A program made the translations under genes and the position numbers. Below are positions 47,921 through 61,641 of a stretch of DNA of 64,000 bases, one piece after another. The notes below the pieces were generated by a model. That model had not been told where the DNA came from. It searched no databases and was given only the letters and a program-made list of their open reading frames with translations. The DNA comes from Temnopleurus reevesii. Lineage: Eukaryota; Echinodermata; Echinoidea; Temnopleuroida; Temnopleuridae. The stretch covers positions 103,274 to 167,273 of the forward strand of contig BQKZ01000046.1 in assembly GCA_036244855.1 (NCBI GenBank). The letters run 5' to 3'. Numbering within the stretch: position 1 is the first letter of the stretch; each line of letters opens with the position of its first letter.

Positions 47921-48055
47921 GAATTGTCACAACCATATACCATATTCAGCCTTTTCAAAGCAGGAGTTTATGTGAACGGGGTTAGGTGTCAACAAGTTCC
48001 TCAGCTAAGCGATAATGGCTTGACATACAAGCAAGCATGCAATAAAGCAAAATAG
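47921..48055 (+). CDS. Possible orphan 3' exon
   Basis: The strong acceptor TTACTTTCTTTTCAG is followed by an open frame that ends in TAG after about 45 codons (ELSQPYTIFSLFKAGVYVNG, then VRCQQVPQLSDNGLTYKQAC). No upstream partner exon was found, the protein is unknown, and chance is quite possible. Confidence 0.15.
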   Translation, partial: ELSQPYTIFSLFKAGVYVNGVRCQQVPQLSDNGLTYKQACNKAK

Positions 48056-48422
48056 GTCCCAAAATAATTTCTTCCTTCCCCCTTTCCGATCCTTTATTAT
48101 TTCTAGGGGGAGGGGGGTACAAACCTCCTTAGCCGCTTGGACACCGGCCTGTTATAATAGGCTGATTTACTAATATATTAAAATTTATGCTCGTTTCTTG
48201 CTAACGATGGTAGTAACGTGGTAATCCCGAAACCGGTTTACATTCATTGTTGCTAAGAAAGGCAAGCCTCGGGCAAGCTTTCCGGTCATCCAAAACACCC
48301 TTTGTGTATGAGGGACGCATAGATTTTGCGATCGACGAATTTCTAATTATTAATTCCATTGAATGTACCTTCATGATGTTGATATTACGAAGCTCCAGTC
48401 ATGCACTGAGGTACAGACCTCT

Positions 48423-48673
48423 AAAGGCCGACTCACACCTTTGTGTTTATAGCCTTGCGTCGGCCCAGCGTTTTTGAAAATTAAAAACGCTCCCGCGTGC
48501 ACTGCATACGCTGATCAGACGATGGACTAATGTTCCGCTAACTCTTAGGGAGCGTGCGCCGAACGTCATTCCACTGTATGACCTGCGTCTCTGCAAGTCA
48601 AAGGAGCGTTTTTAATTCTCAAAAACGCTAGGCCGACACAAGTTAAAATAGCAAAGGTGTGAGTCGGCCTTAA
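48423..48673. mobile_element. GGCCGACTCACACC palindromic element, copy A3 (most complete)
   Basis: The left arm TAAAGGCCGACTCACACCTT, GCGTCGGCCCAGCGTTTTTG pairs with the right arm AAAAACGCTAGGCCGACACA, AAAGGTGTGAGTCGGCCTTA. The arms are about 70 bases each, around a core with GACGATGGACTAATG. Typical of a MITE; no coding capacity. Confidence 0.9.
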
Positions 48674-48799
48674 AGCTTGCAGTTGATCTTTATATTATCC
48701 ACCATTCATAAACTTCATCCTCAGAGGTGCATGTATTTGCACATTGTGACTAACAAATTCACTTCGAAAAAAGTAGTAGGAACGCGTTTTGGGAAAACG

Positions 48800-49225
48800 A
48801 AANCTGTCCACGATCCATCTTTAAGTCAGCGTATCCTCCGTAAATATTGCGTATCTAGTCCGTATTCATGCGTAACATGTACGTATCGTGCGTATTGCAA
48901 AGAACGGCATTAAAAATCGAATACCTGCGCACTTTTACCTAAATTTTACGGATAGATACGGACGTTTCACGCAAAAATACGCAAAGATACGGATCAATAC
49001 GCATGATACGGAATAATACGCAAATTCTACCTAAATTCTGCGCAAAAGACCTTGCGTGGGAAATTTAAAATAATTGTGAGATTTTCAAAACTTTTTCGCG
49101 GAAGACCTCGATTCCTGCGCACTCCCACGGATTTTTACGGATGCACTTACGGATGATACGGATTGCTGCGGATTTTTACGGATGCACATCCGCAGACATG
49201 CGTATCGCGCGTATCTGTCCGTCTG
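48800..49225. repeat. TACGGA/GCGTAT-rich degenerate block
   Basis: TACGGAT, GATACGGA, GCGTATC and TTTTTACGGATGCAC recur many times on both strands, with far more CpG than the flanks. ATTTTTACGGATGCAC appears twice within about 50 bases. An N lies at 48803. The style resembles the 16.1-16.95 kb block. Confidence 0.6.
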
Positions 49226-49360
49226 ACCATAGCATTAGCAAGAAAACTTCAAACGTTAGATAATTTCCAACAGTAATTTCAGTTAGCACATATTTTCCAC
49301 ATCATGCTCGTGATATGAGCCAAGACTATTTCCCTTTAATTTTCCGACTATTTCATATCA

Positions 49361-49513
49361 ATGAAGACGAAAATGTCAAATAAAGAAGTGAAACACGACA
49401 GAGAGATGAAGAGAGAAACGCGCAACAGACGGGAGCAACATGCAATGTCTGCCGACAACAGACGGGCAAGACGTGACCAGAAGATTGCCAATTGGGCTGG
49501 TCCGTGCCAGTGA
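49361..49513 (+). CDS. Small charged ORF of 50 codons, unknown
   Basis: ATG at 49361, TGA at 49511-49513. The product is strongly basic and hydrophilic: MKTKMSNKEVKHDREMKRET, then RNRREQHAMSADNRRARRDQ and KIANWAGPCQ. The opposite strand is also open. It has no recognised family and no promoter or splice evidence. It could be a true small protein or a purine-rich accident. Confidence 0.2.
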   Translation: MKTKMSNKEVKHDREMKRETRNRREQHAMSADNRRARRDQKIANWAGPCQ

Positions 49514-52500
49514 TGAAGAATTAAGTTGTGGGGTAATTTAAAAGCAGATCCCAGAGGGTCCTGTGTAGGATTGATGACAGTATACGTCATGTGATGTTCG
49601 TCTACGCTTACACATCAGAATATATGAGAAGAATACTCCCCTTCTCCGGAAAGAACCATTCAAATGCATGCCTTAAAGGTTTCACAAATCCACTGTCCTA
49701 AAATAGTTTGGAATAACTGCGAGAAATTAACATATGCGGAAAAATTCCAATGAGGCCAGTATAGGCAGGAGAAAATTATCTTTGCTAAAAATATAAGTGT
49801 ATCTTCATCTTCAACTTAGTCATTACATTATGAGTCATGAATACATTCATGGCACACACTACAATGGTGCATTAAAAAGACAATTTATTCAGTCAAATCT
49901 CTTGACAAATTAAATTTTGTTTCACGATCACGTGGTGAAGTCAACCTCTACAAAATAACGACGGATCAGCCTATCTCTAAAAGGATCTGTTTGCCTAGCT
50001 GTGGAACATGTCTTGATGTTAATTGAAACTGTTGGCTGGTTCAGCGGTTTGACGTTGGTTTTTGGTCAGTTTATGTGAAAGGAAAATCGTGATTGAATGT
50101 CAAAGTCCTTGCGAACTCTCTTCCTGCCGATATACAACCCCGTTCGTTAACCAATATGCTTGAAAAACACCGATTGGGGGTGCTTTTAGCTGACACATGT
50201 ACTCTATTTTACAGGGGAAAAAAGTCTGATGAGAATCTACGTTTGGTGAACATCTACTGTTATTGAATACGAGACACTTATTCATCTTTCAAAAGTGCCC
50301 CAAACCCTCTGCTAAAAGATGACAACGCGGGGGCACTGACTCCCTTCACGTACTATTTGCATATCATCCGCAGGAAAAATCCCATCTTTAAATCTAACGT
50401 CACAGGTCTTATTTCATATTAATCTTGTAATAAATATCCATGTACTATTATCAGAATGTCGCTCGTCTAAGACATCGCCCGTAGAGTCGTAACCTACTAA
50501 TAAGATAGTGCCTGATCACGTAAAAATATACTGTATACAATTTTATCTTTTTATTTAGGCGAGCAATACGAATTCTGAGGGGGGAAATCTAGCGCACAGA
50601 CAAGAATTGGCATCGGTATGCTATAAAAATTAAAGGTAGACGTTAGTTTGGTTGCATTTAGAAAGATGGGTCCATACATTCCGTTACATCGTGTTGACAC
50701 GTAATGGGGTAGTCACACGCGCTAGAATGATCACAAACGGACTTATCTTGATAAATCATTTAAATCACTCATTTCGATATAATAATGCCTAATAAATTAA
50801 ATCATTGGAAATTAACGTAAAACTTGAGGTTTCAGGCACAATAAAACAGTATTGATTACAATTTTGTCGATTCAGTTTTGTAATTATATAGTCTGGCACG
50901 TGGGAATATTTCTCATTCAGTGATCTAAGAAATAAAGTGAATTCTAATACTGTATCCGCTCTTTACGGTTTCATAACACACCAATTAGCAGGGTTTCATA
51001 ATTCGGAAATCAGTCCACGACAATGTTAGCATTATATAAAATGTGTAAATTATTTTTATTTCCTATTTTTTTTGTGATAATGCCAAATGATTCGAATATG
51101 TAAGGTCTTAAAGGAGATTAGAGTTTAATTGGAAATGAGTGTGTAATCACGAAGTACTTAATCTTAGATTATAAGGACGAAGGAGCGTTAAATATTCAAA
51201 CCGAATCTATTTTGAGATGTGCTCTTTAACATGTAAAAGTACAATCTAAAGCAACAGAAAGCATATGCAATGACAATATTGTCTATTTCATAGTAATATG
51301 AAATTAGTATATTGAAATGGCCTGATAGTAGGAAGGCGGGAACGAGTCGAAATTCAATGGAAGTAAAATGTTTGAAAGAAATGACGGAATGCATCAATGA
51401 TTAGATATATAGAAACCATGACAACTGAAAACAACGTTTTATTTTGGGTAATATCCGGAGTGGTCCTTGTTAAATAGGGCAACTTAACAATTATTGAAAT
51501 AGATCGTAGGAATGGAATGTAAGAAGCGATACAATTTCGTTTCCACATCCTTGATGAATGATATCCCTAGACATTCTGAGGCGAATTCCCTTTTATTCGT
51601 GACTAGAACACCTAATCGAACTCATCGCAATAGCAGCAAGAATGTTGTCTCCCAACAGATGAAGCAAGGCGGGAGAAACAAGACCATAAAAAAATGGCAT
51701 ATTTGATTCTTAATTCTCAAGAGAGATCTAGAGTTTCATTAATATCAGAAAATGAACACAATGAACAACTGCATCGAAATAACGTGAAATGCTTATTTAA
51801 GCTAATGCTCACATTTGTATATACAATTCAAATCATGAAGAAACAATTTTATATTTTATATTAAAAAAATAAATTGTTGGAGGAATTCTTTTTTCTTGAA
51901 AATGGGGAAAATGGGGAGGGTATGTTTTCAATGTTTGAAGGAGAAAATTGCTATTCATATAGGTACTTTTGATAAAGATTGAGATTAAATCTGGTATAAT
52001 GATACTTGCATACATATAATGATTAATAATACAATAATGAGTGACAACACTGGTACTTGAAATAGAAAAAGGCGAACGATACTATTTTGGCTTGTAAACT
52101 GATTGACCTGGCGAATTATGTCAAAGCTCCAAATGGCAAATGTCTCGATTGTTTGTCCAATATCTAGAGCAGAGCATGGCTTACGCGTCACTTTCAAAAC
52201 TAGGCGACATCCGTATAACCAATATCGATATTTTCAGCCACATTGTTTTGGTTGTTCTCGGAACATGCCAGAGGTTTGTGACGTTCTACAGTGATATTTG
52301 ATACCATCTACCAACTAAACTTGCACACGAAATCTAATCATTGCCATGCAACTAACAGATTGAGCTACAGCTACAGTGCAGACAAACTTCCTTATTGGTA
52401 GTGGTTATTGGTAGTGGCAAGTAATAGGGTAACACAAGGCAACCCCACAATGATACAATTATGTTTCAGTGGTGGATGAAGGATGGAGGGGGATTGGGGG

Positions 52501-54215
52501 ATGAGATTGGCTGCGGTAAGATTCTTCTCCGCAGACGGCTTGACAAACAAGCTAGCAAAAATATATCGTATTTATATATATTATGAGTGAAGGGGAAATG
52601 TGAGAGGGATCGGCGTCAAGCAAACAGACAGCAAGTATATAGAAGAGAGGAACAAGGCTTTTATTTCCGTAAAGCAGGATGGACAGGTCATTTATATCCT
52701 AAATAACCCATATCATTCTGTTGTTAGAATGCGAATCAGATCACTATACCTACCCGTCGACCATAAAGGGGAAAGGGTGGGGGAGAAACCCCCATTCCCC
52801 AGGATCTGCGTATATCTCAATTATCAATGCGATAACGTCAGGGAAAGTTTTATGTGAGGTTAACAAACCATCTCCTTTTTTATATAGATTTTTCTTTAGT
52901 TTGTTTTCTTTACATTGATGACAATGTGTTCCAAGCTAGGACTATCTAAGGTTGATATGAACTTAGTGTTAGTAATAGTTTTGACTCCCTGTTTTCAAAC
53001 AATGTTCTATTATAGACCTCCTGAGGTGATTAAATCATCATATTTACTATCTTAGAATAAATTTACTATATCTTTATATAAAAAAGAAATGTCCATTTTT
53101 TTTAGACTGACCAGCAATCTGGTAATAAAATTAACAGATTTGCTCATCAATTCGTTAAAATTCTGGAATCTGATTAATTTTGACGAGAAAGGGTGCCCTG
53201 TGATCCTTTAAACTATGTAGTCAAACTACAAACTTTTTTTCTAAAGTCTTATGAACAGTGCGTAACCCGATAATGTAGGATATCGAGGTTATGATCACAT
53301 ATAGATTAAAGATGTCATAATGTTTATAAACCCCTTTAATGCAATCCCGCAAGTGTTCCCATTTTTGCTCCGTTCATTGAGCTGAAAACAGTTTGAAATC
53401 GGCACTTCTGCATGATGAACAAAAGTGGGAGGGAAATGAGAAAAGGCGATTACCATCACCATCGCGTCACTGGGTTGACTTGATCAACTCTTGATGGCTT
53501 GAGAAGTGGTTTATGTTTACTCTCCGCCCTCCAATGAGTTTGCCTAATCATTAATACAATCTTCACCTCGGTTTCTTGCTTGCCTATGCCTACAAACACT
53601 TTGGCTATTCACGAATAGCTCCTTAGAAAGGTGTATGCTTACTTAGCCGCACATGTGTCCATAATTATTAGCAATGTGAGAATATCATACCGATTGTGCC
53701 AAATATATTTGTTACTTGGAAAGCAATAATGCCAGTGTTATCTATCAATATCACCGTGCTGCATCTACATGATCTATATCCTTGATAATGCGATGAAATG
53801 AGGGGCAATTCAAGATACAATGAACTTTCAAGATAGATCACATAGCTGAAGCAATGAAAAGTAATTAAATTGATAAAGTATAGGTATATGTAGAATGTTT
53901 GATTGATTAAAGCACTATTTTCATTTTCAGACTCTGCCACATCTTCGTATTTATGAAAAACGGAATGACGAACCTGATTGCACTTACAAACATTTGAACC
54001 CTCAAAATGAACCCAATTTTATTTCACACTATCCAGCATATTGATATTGGGAAACTGAATGGTCAGAAGAAAAAAATCATCCTTTTAAATTGACCATTCA
54101 GAATAATAACCGTACCGTATATTCATTTGATTAGGTTTGCAGTTAAGGCTGCACATCATATATACATATTTTTTTAAATTGATTTATTTCCATCTGAAAG
54201 GTGTACATCGTGATT

Positions 54216-54354
54216 CTAAGGCCCCGGTCACATAGAGGCCTGGAAGCAACACGAATCAACACGACTCTTTGATATTTCACAGTTAAACTGCCTCAGAACA
54301 AAGAGCCTTGTTGAACCGTGTTGTTTCCGGGACCCTATGTGACCGGGGCTTAAG
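54216..54354. mobile_element. Palindromic element (GGCCCCG ends), copy 2
   Basis: TAAGGCCCCGGTCACATAGA at the left pairs with CCCTATGTGACCGGGGCTTA at the right. The core words GCAACACGA, ACTCTTTG, CAGTTAAACTGCC and AACAAAGAG match copy 1 at 43.66-43.79 kb, in inverse order. Confidence 0.8.
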
Positions 54355-54399
54355 ATTCTGATGCAGAACCGGTAGTCATGTAGCCTTAAATGAATGTGA

Positions 54400-56342
54400 A
54401 TGTGCGTATAAAAATAGAAACATATCAATGTATCTGAAAACATGTCACATACATTGAATATTCATCTTTATTATGTTGACGACAGCACATTGTGAAGTAT
54501 AATCTTGCCTTGTTTATGTCTGGTTTATAAAAAACAGATACTTTTGAAAATTCTGAAAATAATAAACAAATATCTAACTCTTACTTTATATAATTCTATT
54601 TTTAAACAGCATGATAACAATACTTATTGTGGCATTAGACAAATTAACTCTAGTAGTAATGAAATTACCAAGGTTGATTCATTAAAACGATACAAATTAT
54701 CTTTTTCCATGAGTATAAGAAATAAATGAGCTCTTATCGTGGTTAAGAGAAGCATATTTTGTAAGTCTCTCAACACTCTAAATAATCAACATCATTAATA
54801 ATTCATCAAGGACTGTTCCGATATTTAAATGGCTGTGTTATTGTAATTGTTAATATTAACCATTTTTGGTGAATTCAATTCCATTTGATGCGGGTCACAG
54901 GCTGAATTTATTTATGAAAGTGCGCAGAAGCGAAACCACTATGTTGATTAATTTCGATTGATCATTTGGCGGTGCGGTAAAATGCATTGTTCCGCATCAT
55001 TTTACGACCTTGGTATACATACTTTAATTTTCGACGTAGGATGTATGAAATCATTAATGATTCAAAAGATATGGTGGCTAACATGTCATCGAATAAATAA
55101 TCAAATTATGACGAATACATCCTTCTCTGTTCTCTATCAGTATCAAGAATGTTCATTTTTAATCATGAAAATACAATATATTTAATCATTCAAATATAGG
55201 AAATAGCTGACTAATGCATTCATCGATATATTCAAATTTTCGGGGCTGAGGTATTATATTGTCAGGACCTTTAAAAAGTTAACAAAAATATTCATAAATA
55301 TTTATGCTTTAATCAATAATTAAGATATTTGCAATTGTGCAAAAATATAGAATTGCATGTGCGACAGAATTCGTATATTGACTGAAATGATTACAAAACC
55401 AAATATAAACGATCTGAAGAACTCTGATGTTATTTTAAGTCAGCGATGAAACACGAAGTCCTAATCAGGTGAATTAATGTCTAGTGTTACTCATACATAC
55501 ATGCCTCTATTCTTAAAAAAAGTTAGATATTGCGTCATGTGACATCAATTCATTTATCGTCAGCAATATAAATGGATGAAAATAACTTATCTTCCATTTA
55601 AAAAGTGAATAATGAGAGTGTTTGATCTTGGGAACATTTTAATCTAGCCAATAATGAAAGGTGGCTGACGCCATGGTAATGGCAAGTCCTCGTCTTTTCG
55701 ATATCTAAACGGGCATCCCCTTTCAATCTCGAGTGCATCATCAGCGGTTGTGACGTAACACAAGGCCCCAGAGACCCGCGAAGCACGCATAAATAACATT
55801 GAATTCTATTATCTGGCACTCAATTATATTTCTCATTCTCATGTGAGACGCATGATCAGCTCGATTAGAAAAGTCAATAGAGTCACTTCAGCTAATTAAT
55901 TTCAATGTGATTGACCACCAAGCAACGTGAATTATAAGAAGGACGTTTAATTGTTTCACAATCATTTCTAATTGATTCTACTTTACGTCGTAGGGGGTCC
56001 TGTCTACCCAGTTGCGATGTGGTAATGATGGTAAGAGGCGCACGTGGTTAGACAGGTTGGAAAGGAATTCTGTCAACATGCGTTACCATCGTCTAAATTC
56101 AATACTCAATCCAAATTACCAGCATGTGCTGCAAAGCATTGGCCCTTTTTGGTCTTATGTTTTTAAAGATAAACCTTCCGAACGATAATAATCATTAGCA
56201 TATATTTTCATATTCGGATGCTGTTTGCATCTGTGCTGTATGAGGTGTTTAACCAATTAATATTGCACAATTTCAGCATCAATACCTCAAAATATAGCAT
56301 TTTCTTTCTTTGCTGTCACGACATAAATCAAATAATAAATCT

Positions 56343-56383
<41 letters not shown>

Positions 56384-57850
56384 TTAACAATCAGTATTGT
56401 TGGTGTTGGAAAGGAATGTCACAAAAATATCCGACGAAAATAAGAGCCCTTTTAATTTCTTTACCGTTACTATTTCTACACACTTGTTTGACTTGTCATG
56501 CTCCTGTTGAAAGCCTAACTACTAAGTATACCTATAACTTTATAAACATTATTGAAGAGATTTGTTAAAAAATAATGCAATTAAATAGAAATCCCATTTT
56601 TCTTGACCAAATTACAAACTTCTAACGCAAATTGTGCAATTGCATGTACTAAACCCATATTCAGATAAAGAGAGAGAGTACTTTTCATGTTATTCAAAAC
56701 ATGGTTTAATAACAACCATTATGTCGTTATATGTATCTTGCGCTACAGGTCTCCTCGGTCAAGCAGTTTTATTTAAAGGACCACCTATTTAAATAAGAAA
56801 TAGAAAAGAATGCACATTGTGTTTGGGGTTTTCCCTGCTAGTCAACACATTTATAATATCACTGTTACGTAATTACGTGATCTATTTAATATGGCTCTGA
56901 TCTGAGATCTAGTTTGTAATCGAGCAGGCTTTGATCAATTGAAAAATAATGATTATGCACACAGTCATGATAGTCGTCATTCGTTTGACGCATATTCAAC
57001 TGACCAGTTTTTCGTATTGATATATAATGATCTATTTCTATGAATTTTAATCTTTTTTTCCGGTGAAAACAAAATATATGAAATAATATATACAGATATA
57101 AGAGCAGATGACGTGATGGGCTATATGCAGTAAGGCTGAAAATTGAATGATTTTAATTTTTGGGGTGACGCTAGATTGGATGGACTTTGGGCGATCTCAA
57201 TTACTAAAACTTGAATAATATCACTGGAGATGGTGTGTGGTTGGAGGCAAATATGGTAATGAAATTAAAGGTGCGTCTATCGAGGGAGAAAGTGACCGCT
57301 CAAAGACGATAGGTCTAAATACACCGGAAATGTAGATCATCCAGTTATCTGCTTAAACAGACTTGGAATGACCACTTTATTAACGCTACAGTGAAGAAAG
57401 TAACAACCACAGCACATCATCATGATCATGTACATATTTCTGCTTAAATTCGTATATGATTTTTGATCTACTTTGCAATTTAATCATATTTAAAAATCTT
57501 AAGAATTGATGGTGTCATCACTTTAATTCAATCTAATATTTGACAATTAGTTTCCAAATAAATCCCGTTAAATTATCACTTTTATTTTCTTCCATGGCTC
57601 CTCCGTCGAGCACGCTGTTTAACTGGAAGGCCCACAAGGTTTGACTTAAACGACAAATAAAAATAGAGTGAATACAGTTTCTAAATATGAAGAAAAATCG
57701 TACGAAATTATCATCAATTTTATTTATACAGGGCGACTTTGCAGGCGAAAGAAGTTATTAATTCAAAATCAAATCTAGGAATAAATACTAAGGTTCTTAA
57801 CGATATGCATTTACAAAATTACACTCAATAATTTGATTTCTTTTTCTATT
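54400..57850. other. Intergenic, no gene found
   Basis: AT-rich, with a T run of about 29 bases at 56348-56376. No supported coding exon. Confidence 0.55.
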
Positions 57851-57861
57851 GGTATGGAGGT

Positions 57862-57938
57862 ATTAATAATAATAATAATAATAATAGGGGTACTTTTAAT
57901 GCGCCAGATTCCACATGAATAATGTGCTCAAGGCGCAG
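57862..57938 (-). mobile_element. SINE-tail-like module next to (ATT)n, copy 2
   Basis: The minus strand reads TGCGCCTTGAGCACATTATT, CATGTGGAATCTGGCGCATT, AAAAGTACCCC, then (TATTAT)n. This is the same architecture as 17.94-18.01 kb in the opposite orientation. Confidence 0.55.
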
Positions 57939-58791
57939 GACAGGAAAAATTTAAAGAAAAGTAGAAGCAATTAATATGAAGAGTGTATTAGTCCTGTTTA
58001 TCAAGAGAGCCATGGGAAATATTAATATAATACATGGACACCGATACGTGATGGCAACAGTTTCACCACCAAACCACTCGGGATTCAGTCAAAACCACTA
58101 AGTAAGACATACGGGTCAAAATGAATTGAAGTCTTATAGTGCAAAGCGTTAAACATGAATAATCCAAAGACGTTAATAGAATATCATTCAAGCCTGCTAC
58201 TACCAGCGCTCATATTCCCTCCAAGGTTCGTCCCCTACTCATTCCTCCAGTACTTGCCTTTTTATCGATCTCTTCGTCTTTCTCTTTGTGCCCCACATTG
58301 CTTTTTAACTGTCTCAATTCTAATCTCTCTTTCTTTCCAGAAACAAATGCCTCACAATCGTGTGTCTACATTCCACGTTACAGATCTAAAACCCTATTTT
58401 CATGTCATTTCATTTGACATGTCTTGCTGAAATTACCCGTTGGCATAGGAATCTTGGACAACCATACGTTCTGCTAAAAACCGAGAGACAAGGCTAATAG
58501 TCCGACGAGTCACTAAAAACAATTTGGCAATCTAGATATGCCTGCTTAATCAATCCCTCTATTGTTTGGGGCAATTTTATTTGAAATGAAAGACTCTGTC
58601 GCTTAAGTCCTTTATAAAGGGATTCATTCGCCGAATGGAAGGTTACCATCATCAGACGCGGCCATTTTTATCACAGTGCACACTGATCAGCCACCGAGTG
58701 CCTGAAAAAAAAAACATTTTGGAAAACGCACCACATCCATAATTCCTTAGTATAGGCCAAATTAATATTTTCTACAAACGTGAAACAATAA

Positions 58792-59010
58792 AGATCGACT
58801 CACATCCTCCTTCATGTTTTTTTATCCTGCGTCGGTCCAGCGTTTTAAAAATAACAAAACGCTCACTGAACGCACAAATACACAGGTCATACTATGGACT
58901 GACGTTTGGCCTATGGTACTTGAGCGGAAGCCCAAAGTAAGTCCACCGTCTGATCCGCGTACAATTTGGGATCGGGAGCGATTTGGGCCCGATAGATGTG
59001 ACTACCAATA
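58792..59010. mobile_element. GGCCGACTCACACC palindromic element, copy A4 (decayed right arm)
   Basis: The left arm GATCGACTCACATCC, CCTGCGTCGGTCCAGCGTTT is clear; the core has CTATGGACTGACGTTTGGCC and CCACCGTCTGATCCGCGT. The right arm is largely lost. Confidence 0.65.
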
Positions 59011-59049
59011 AGTTAGCCATGCAAGCAATGGGGGAAGAATGTGAGGTCA

Positions 59050-61560
59050 GGCAAATTAGTAACTAAATATTTCCTAAATTATTCAGAAATCAAGTTTTAC
59101 ATGTGATTTTGCAACCGATCAATATTTGAAGCATTCATTTCAGACCAAGGTATAATTTATCTACTTCTTATACATTTTGTCTTTGTAGGTTGGTATCAAG
59201 TGTGGTAACCAAATGATTTTTCGTCACAGTCTGTGTTGAAACATCTTGGGTACTAACAGTGCATGGGTCAAATAAAGAATAGTGATATACTGGCGAATTC
59301 GACCCTCTCAAGGACGTTGCTTTCATAACACGTCTATTCTATTGGCACATCACACGTGTGAAGCAGCTAGAATCTCGGTTATTTGGAGTACATTACCAAA
59401 GAACAAATGAAAAAAAGCTGTTGAACTTCAGAAAATAATCCGGTGCACTACCTTTTAAGGTCTATGCATCATGAAGATGAATATATTCTTGGTGAGACAG
59501 TCATGGATTATTACATTCTTGAAAGGCAAGGAAGCCTTTTGATTCCTCCGACAATCAGAACTTCAACGCATCTATAGGATTATATGACATCATAGGAAAC
59601 GTGACCTCAGACTTGTTCGTGAAATTTAGAGTAATCAAGTTATATTTGCTCCTTTATAGACATGTTAAAGGAGGATTCCAAGCCAAAAATATCTTGCTTT
59701 GATTGATAGCGCAAAGAACAGAAGAACAGATAAAAAAAAGGGTTTGAACGAAATGGGACAGTAGATTAAAAAAAATATGATTGTTTGAAAAAAACTAAAG
59801 ATTATTAAAACAGTTATATTCTTATAGCAAATTGGCAAACTTTGGGTCACGTGAAATATGTTGATGCCGTAGGTTTACATTCGGTTAATTAGAGCATCTT
59901 CTTATTATCAGTTGTTTATTAAATCATATGTATTCAACAAATGTATTATTTCATCTTTTATACGAGACTTATTTTGAAGATATACATTCCTTGATCATAA
60001 TTGTTGAACTAAAGTCATCATTAAATAGCGCTTTGCTTTGAAGGGAAAAAAAGCAATGAGATATACCATAATAAGCCTATTGTAGACATGTGACGAGCGC
60101 ACCTCATCACCACGTCATATCACGTTATCCAAAGTTGCCAATTTGCTAAAAACATAACCGTTTGAATTATTTTCAAATATATTTAAAGTATCTATGACTT
60201 TCTAATTTATTATCCGATTTTACTCTTTCTCATCCTTTATTTTTATCTGCTTGTCTATTTTTTTAAATACTATTTTGGCGTTGAGTAACCGTTTAAGGGT
60301 CGAATCTTTATCCGTATAGGTGCATGACATGATACATGGGGGACAAAAAAATACACCTGACAGTTATATTTTACTTATGTGAATGTTTCACTACCTTGAA
60401 CAAAGACAATGTCCAATGAGATGGAGTAGATGCCACATACGGCTAAACCATTTTTTTTTATTTAGGTGAAGTCAAGCCAGAGATTGGTATTTAAGATTTT
60501 CCGCTCCTAATATTTGATGTTTGAAACAAGAAATCAATTTCGAACGATTCTACTTAAACTGTTCTAATATTACGGAGATTACACATGTTCGTATTTAAGT
60601 AACATCAGGCCGTCTCACAGGTGAGCAGTGGATGTGATTAGTTCTATTTACATATAGATAGTATCAATTAGTCACGTTTGATGGGCAAGTATTACCTCTG
60701 TATCAGCTTGTAAATCTTTTGAGAGAATCTACTCGCCATAACGTGAATCTGTTTACATTTCACCCAATACAACCCATCGCCTCCACAAATACCCTTGCGT
60801 GGTTGGTAAGCCCTACTAATGTCCTACTGGCAAGCAGGTATTAAATGAAATCCCTCGCCCAACTTATTGCAAGTGTTAAAGTCTTCAAAATTTGATACTT
60901 GATCTAATGCAAAGTGTATCAGCATTTAGTATTCGAGCCCAAATTCAAACCGTTGGCGTGAAGTTCAATATTCATGACCCAAAGGCATGCGATACCACGG
61001 TTCCCTCTTTTACTAATCTTCTTCCAAACAATACAATTCCTTTGATGACGATGCTCGACCAATCGAGAAATCCTCGGAGGGATTTCTGATTGACAGTACC
61101 TATATTGATCAAATAAGATTGCTCTCGATTGCATATGCCAAGTCAAAAATAAAAAAAGAAACAAGATGTTACTTTATGTGGATATACTTGGAGATATATC
61201 ATGATTAAACTGGACCGTCATGATTGAAATAAGAAAGAGGGAGAAGAAAAAGAGGAAGCTTCAGCAGAGCAAAACACAACCGAATCGATATAAAGTGACA
61301 TTTAAGGCATTGACTGTAGATAGAACAAATAATCTGATATTATTTCATTTATTAAATTGTTATGCTGTATTATTATTTCAATATGGCTACGCTTGCCTGC
61401 ATCCTGAATGCAGTATTATATATCAATAGAATAACGATTCAGTAGAAAAATCCTTATGACGTAATACGTAGAGGAAGAGCAAAGCATCTGGTGAGTGGAA
61501 AAAAATAGACCGTCTTTATCTTCCTGGCTAGATTTTATGTAATTCAACAATACAATACTC
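59050..61560. other. Intergenic, no supported gene
   Basis: Mostly AT-rich with no repeat family noted. A minus-strand ATG at 60739 with GTAATA donor context at 60696 could be a 44-base first exon (MASRFSQKIYKLIQ) but has no partner. Confidence 0.5.
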
Positions 61561-61582
61561 AAACAATAAGCATATCTGCGAC

Positions 61583-61635
<53 letters not shown>
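61583..61635. repeat. (AAT)n microsatellite
   Basis: Uninterrupted run of about 17 AAT units. Confidence 0.95.

Positions 61636-61641
<6 letters not shown>

Noticed and set aside
54228..54443. Minus-strand frame similar to the one at 43622-43837
   Set aside because: The similarity is due to the shared palindromic element, not to a protein family.
58155..58430. Frame with a strong CTCTTTCTTTCCAG acceptor inside
   Set aside because: The frame before the acceptor is pyrimidine-rich intron-like sequence, the part after it is only about 30 codons, and no partner exon is visible.
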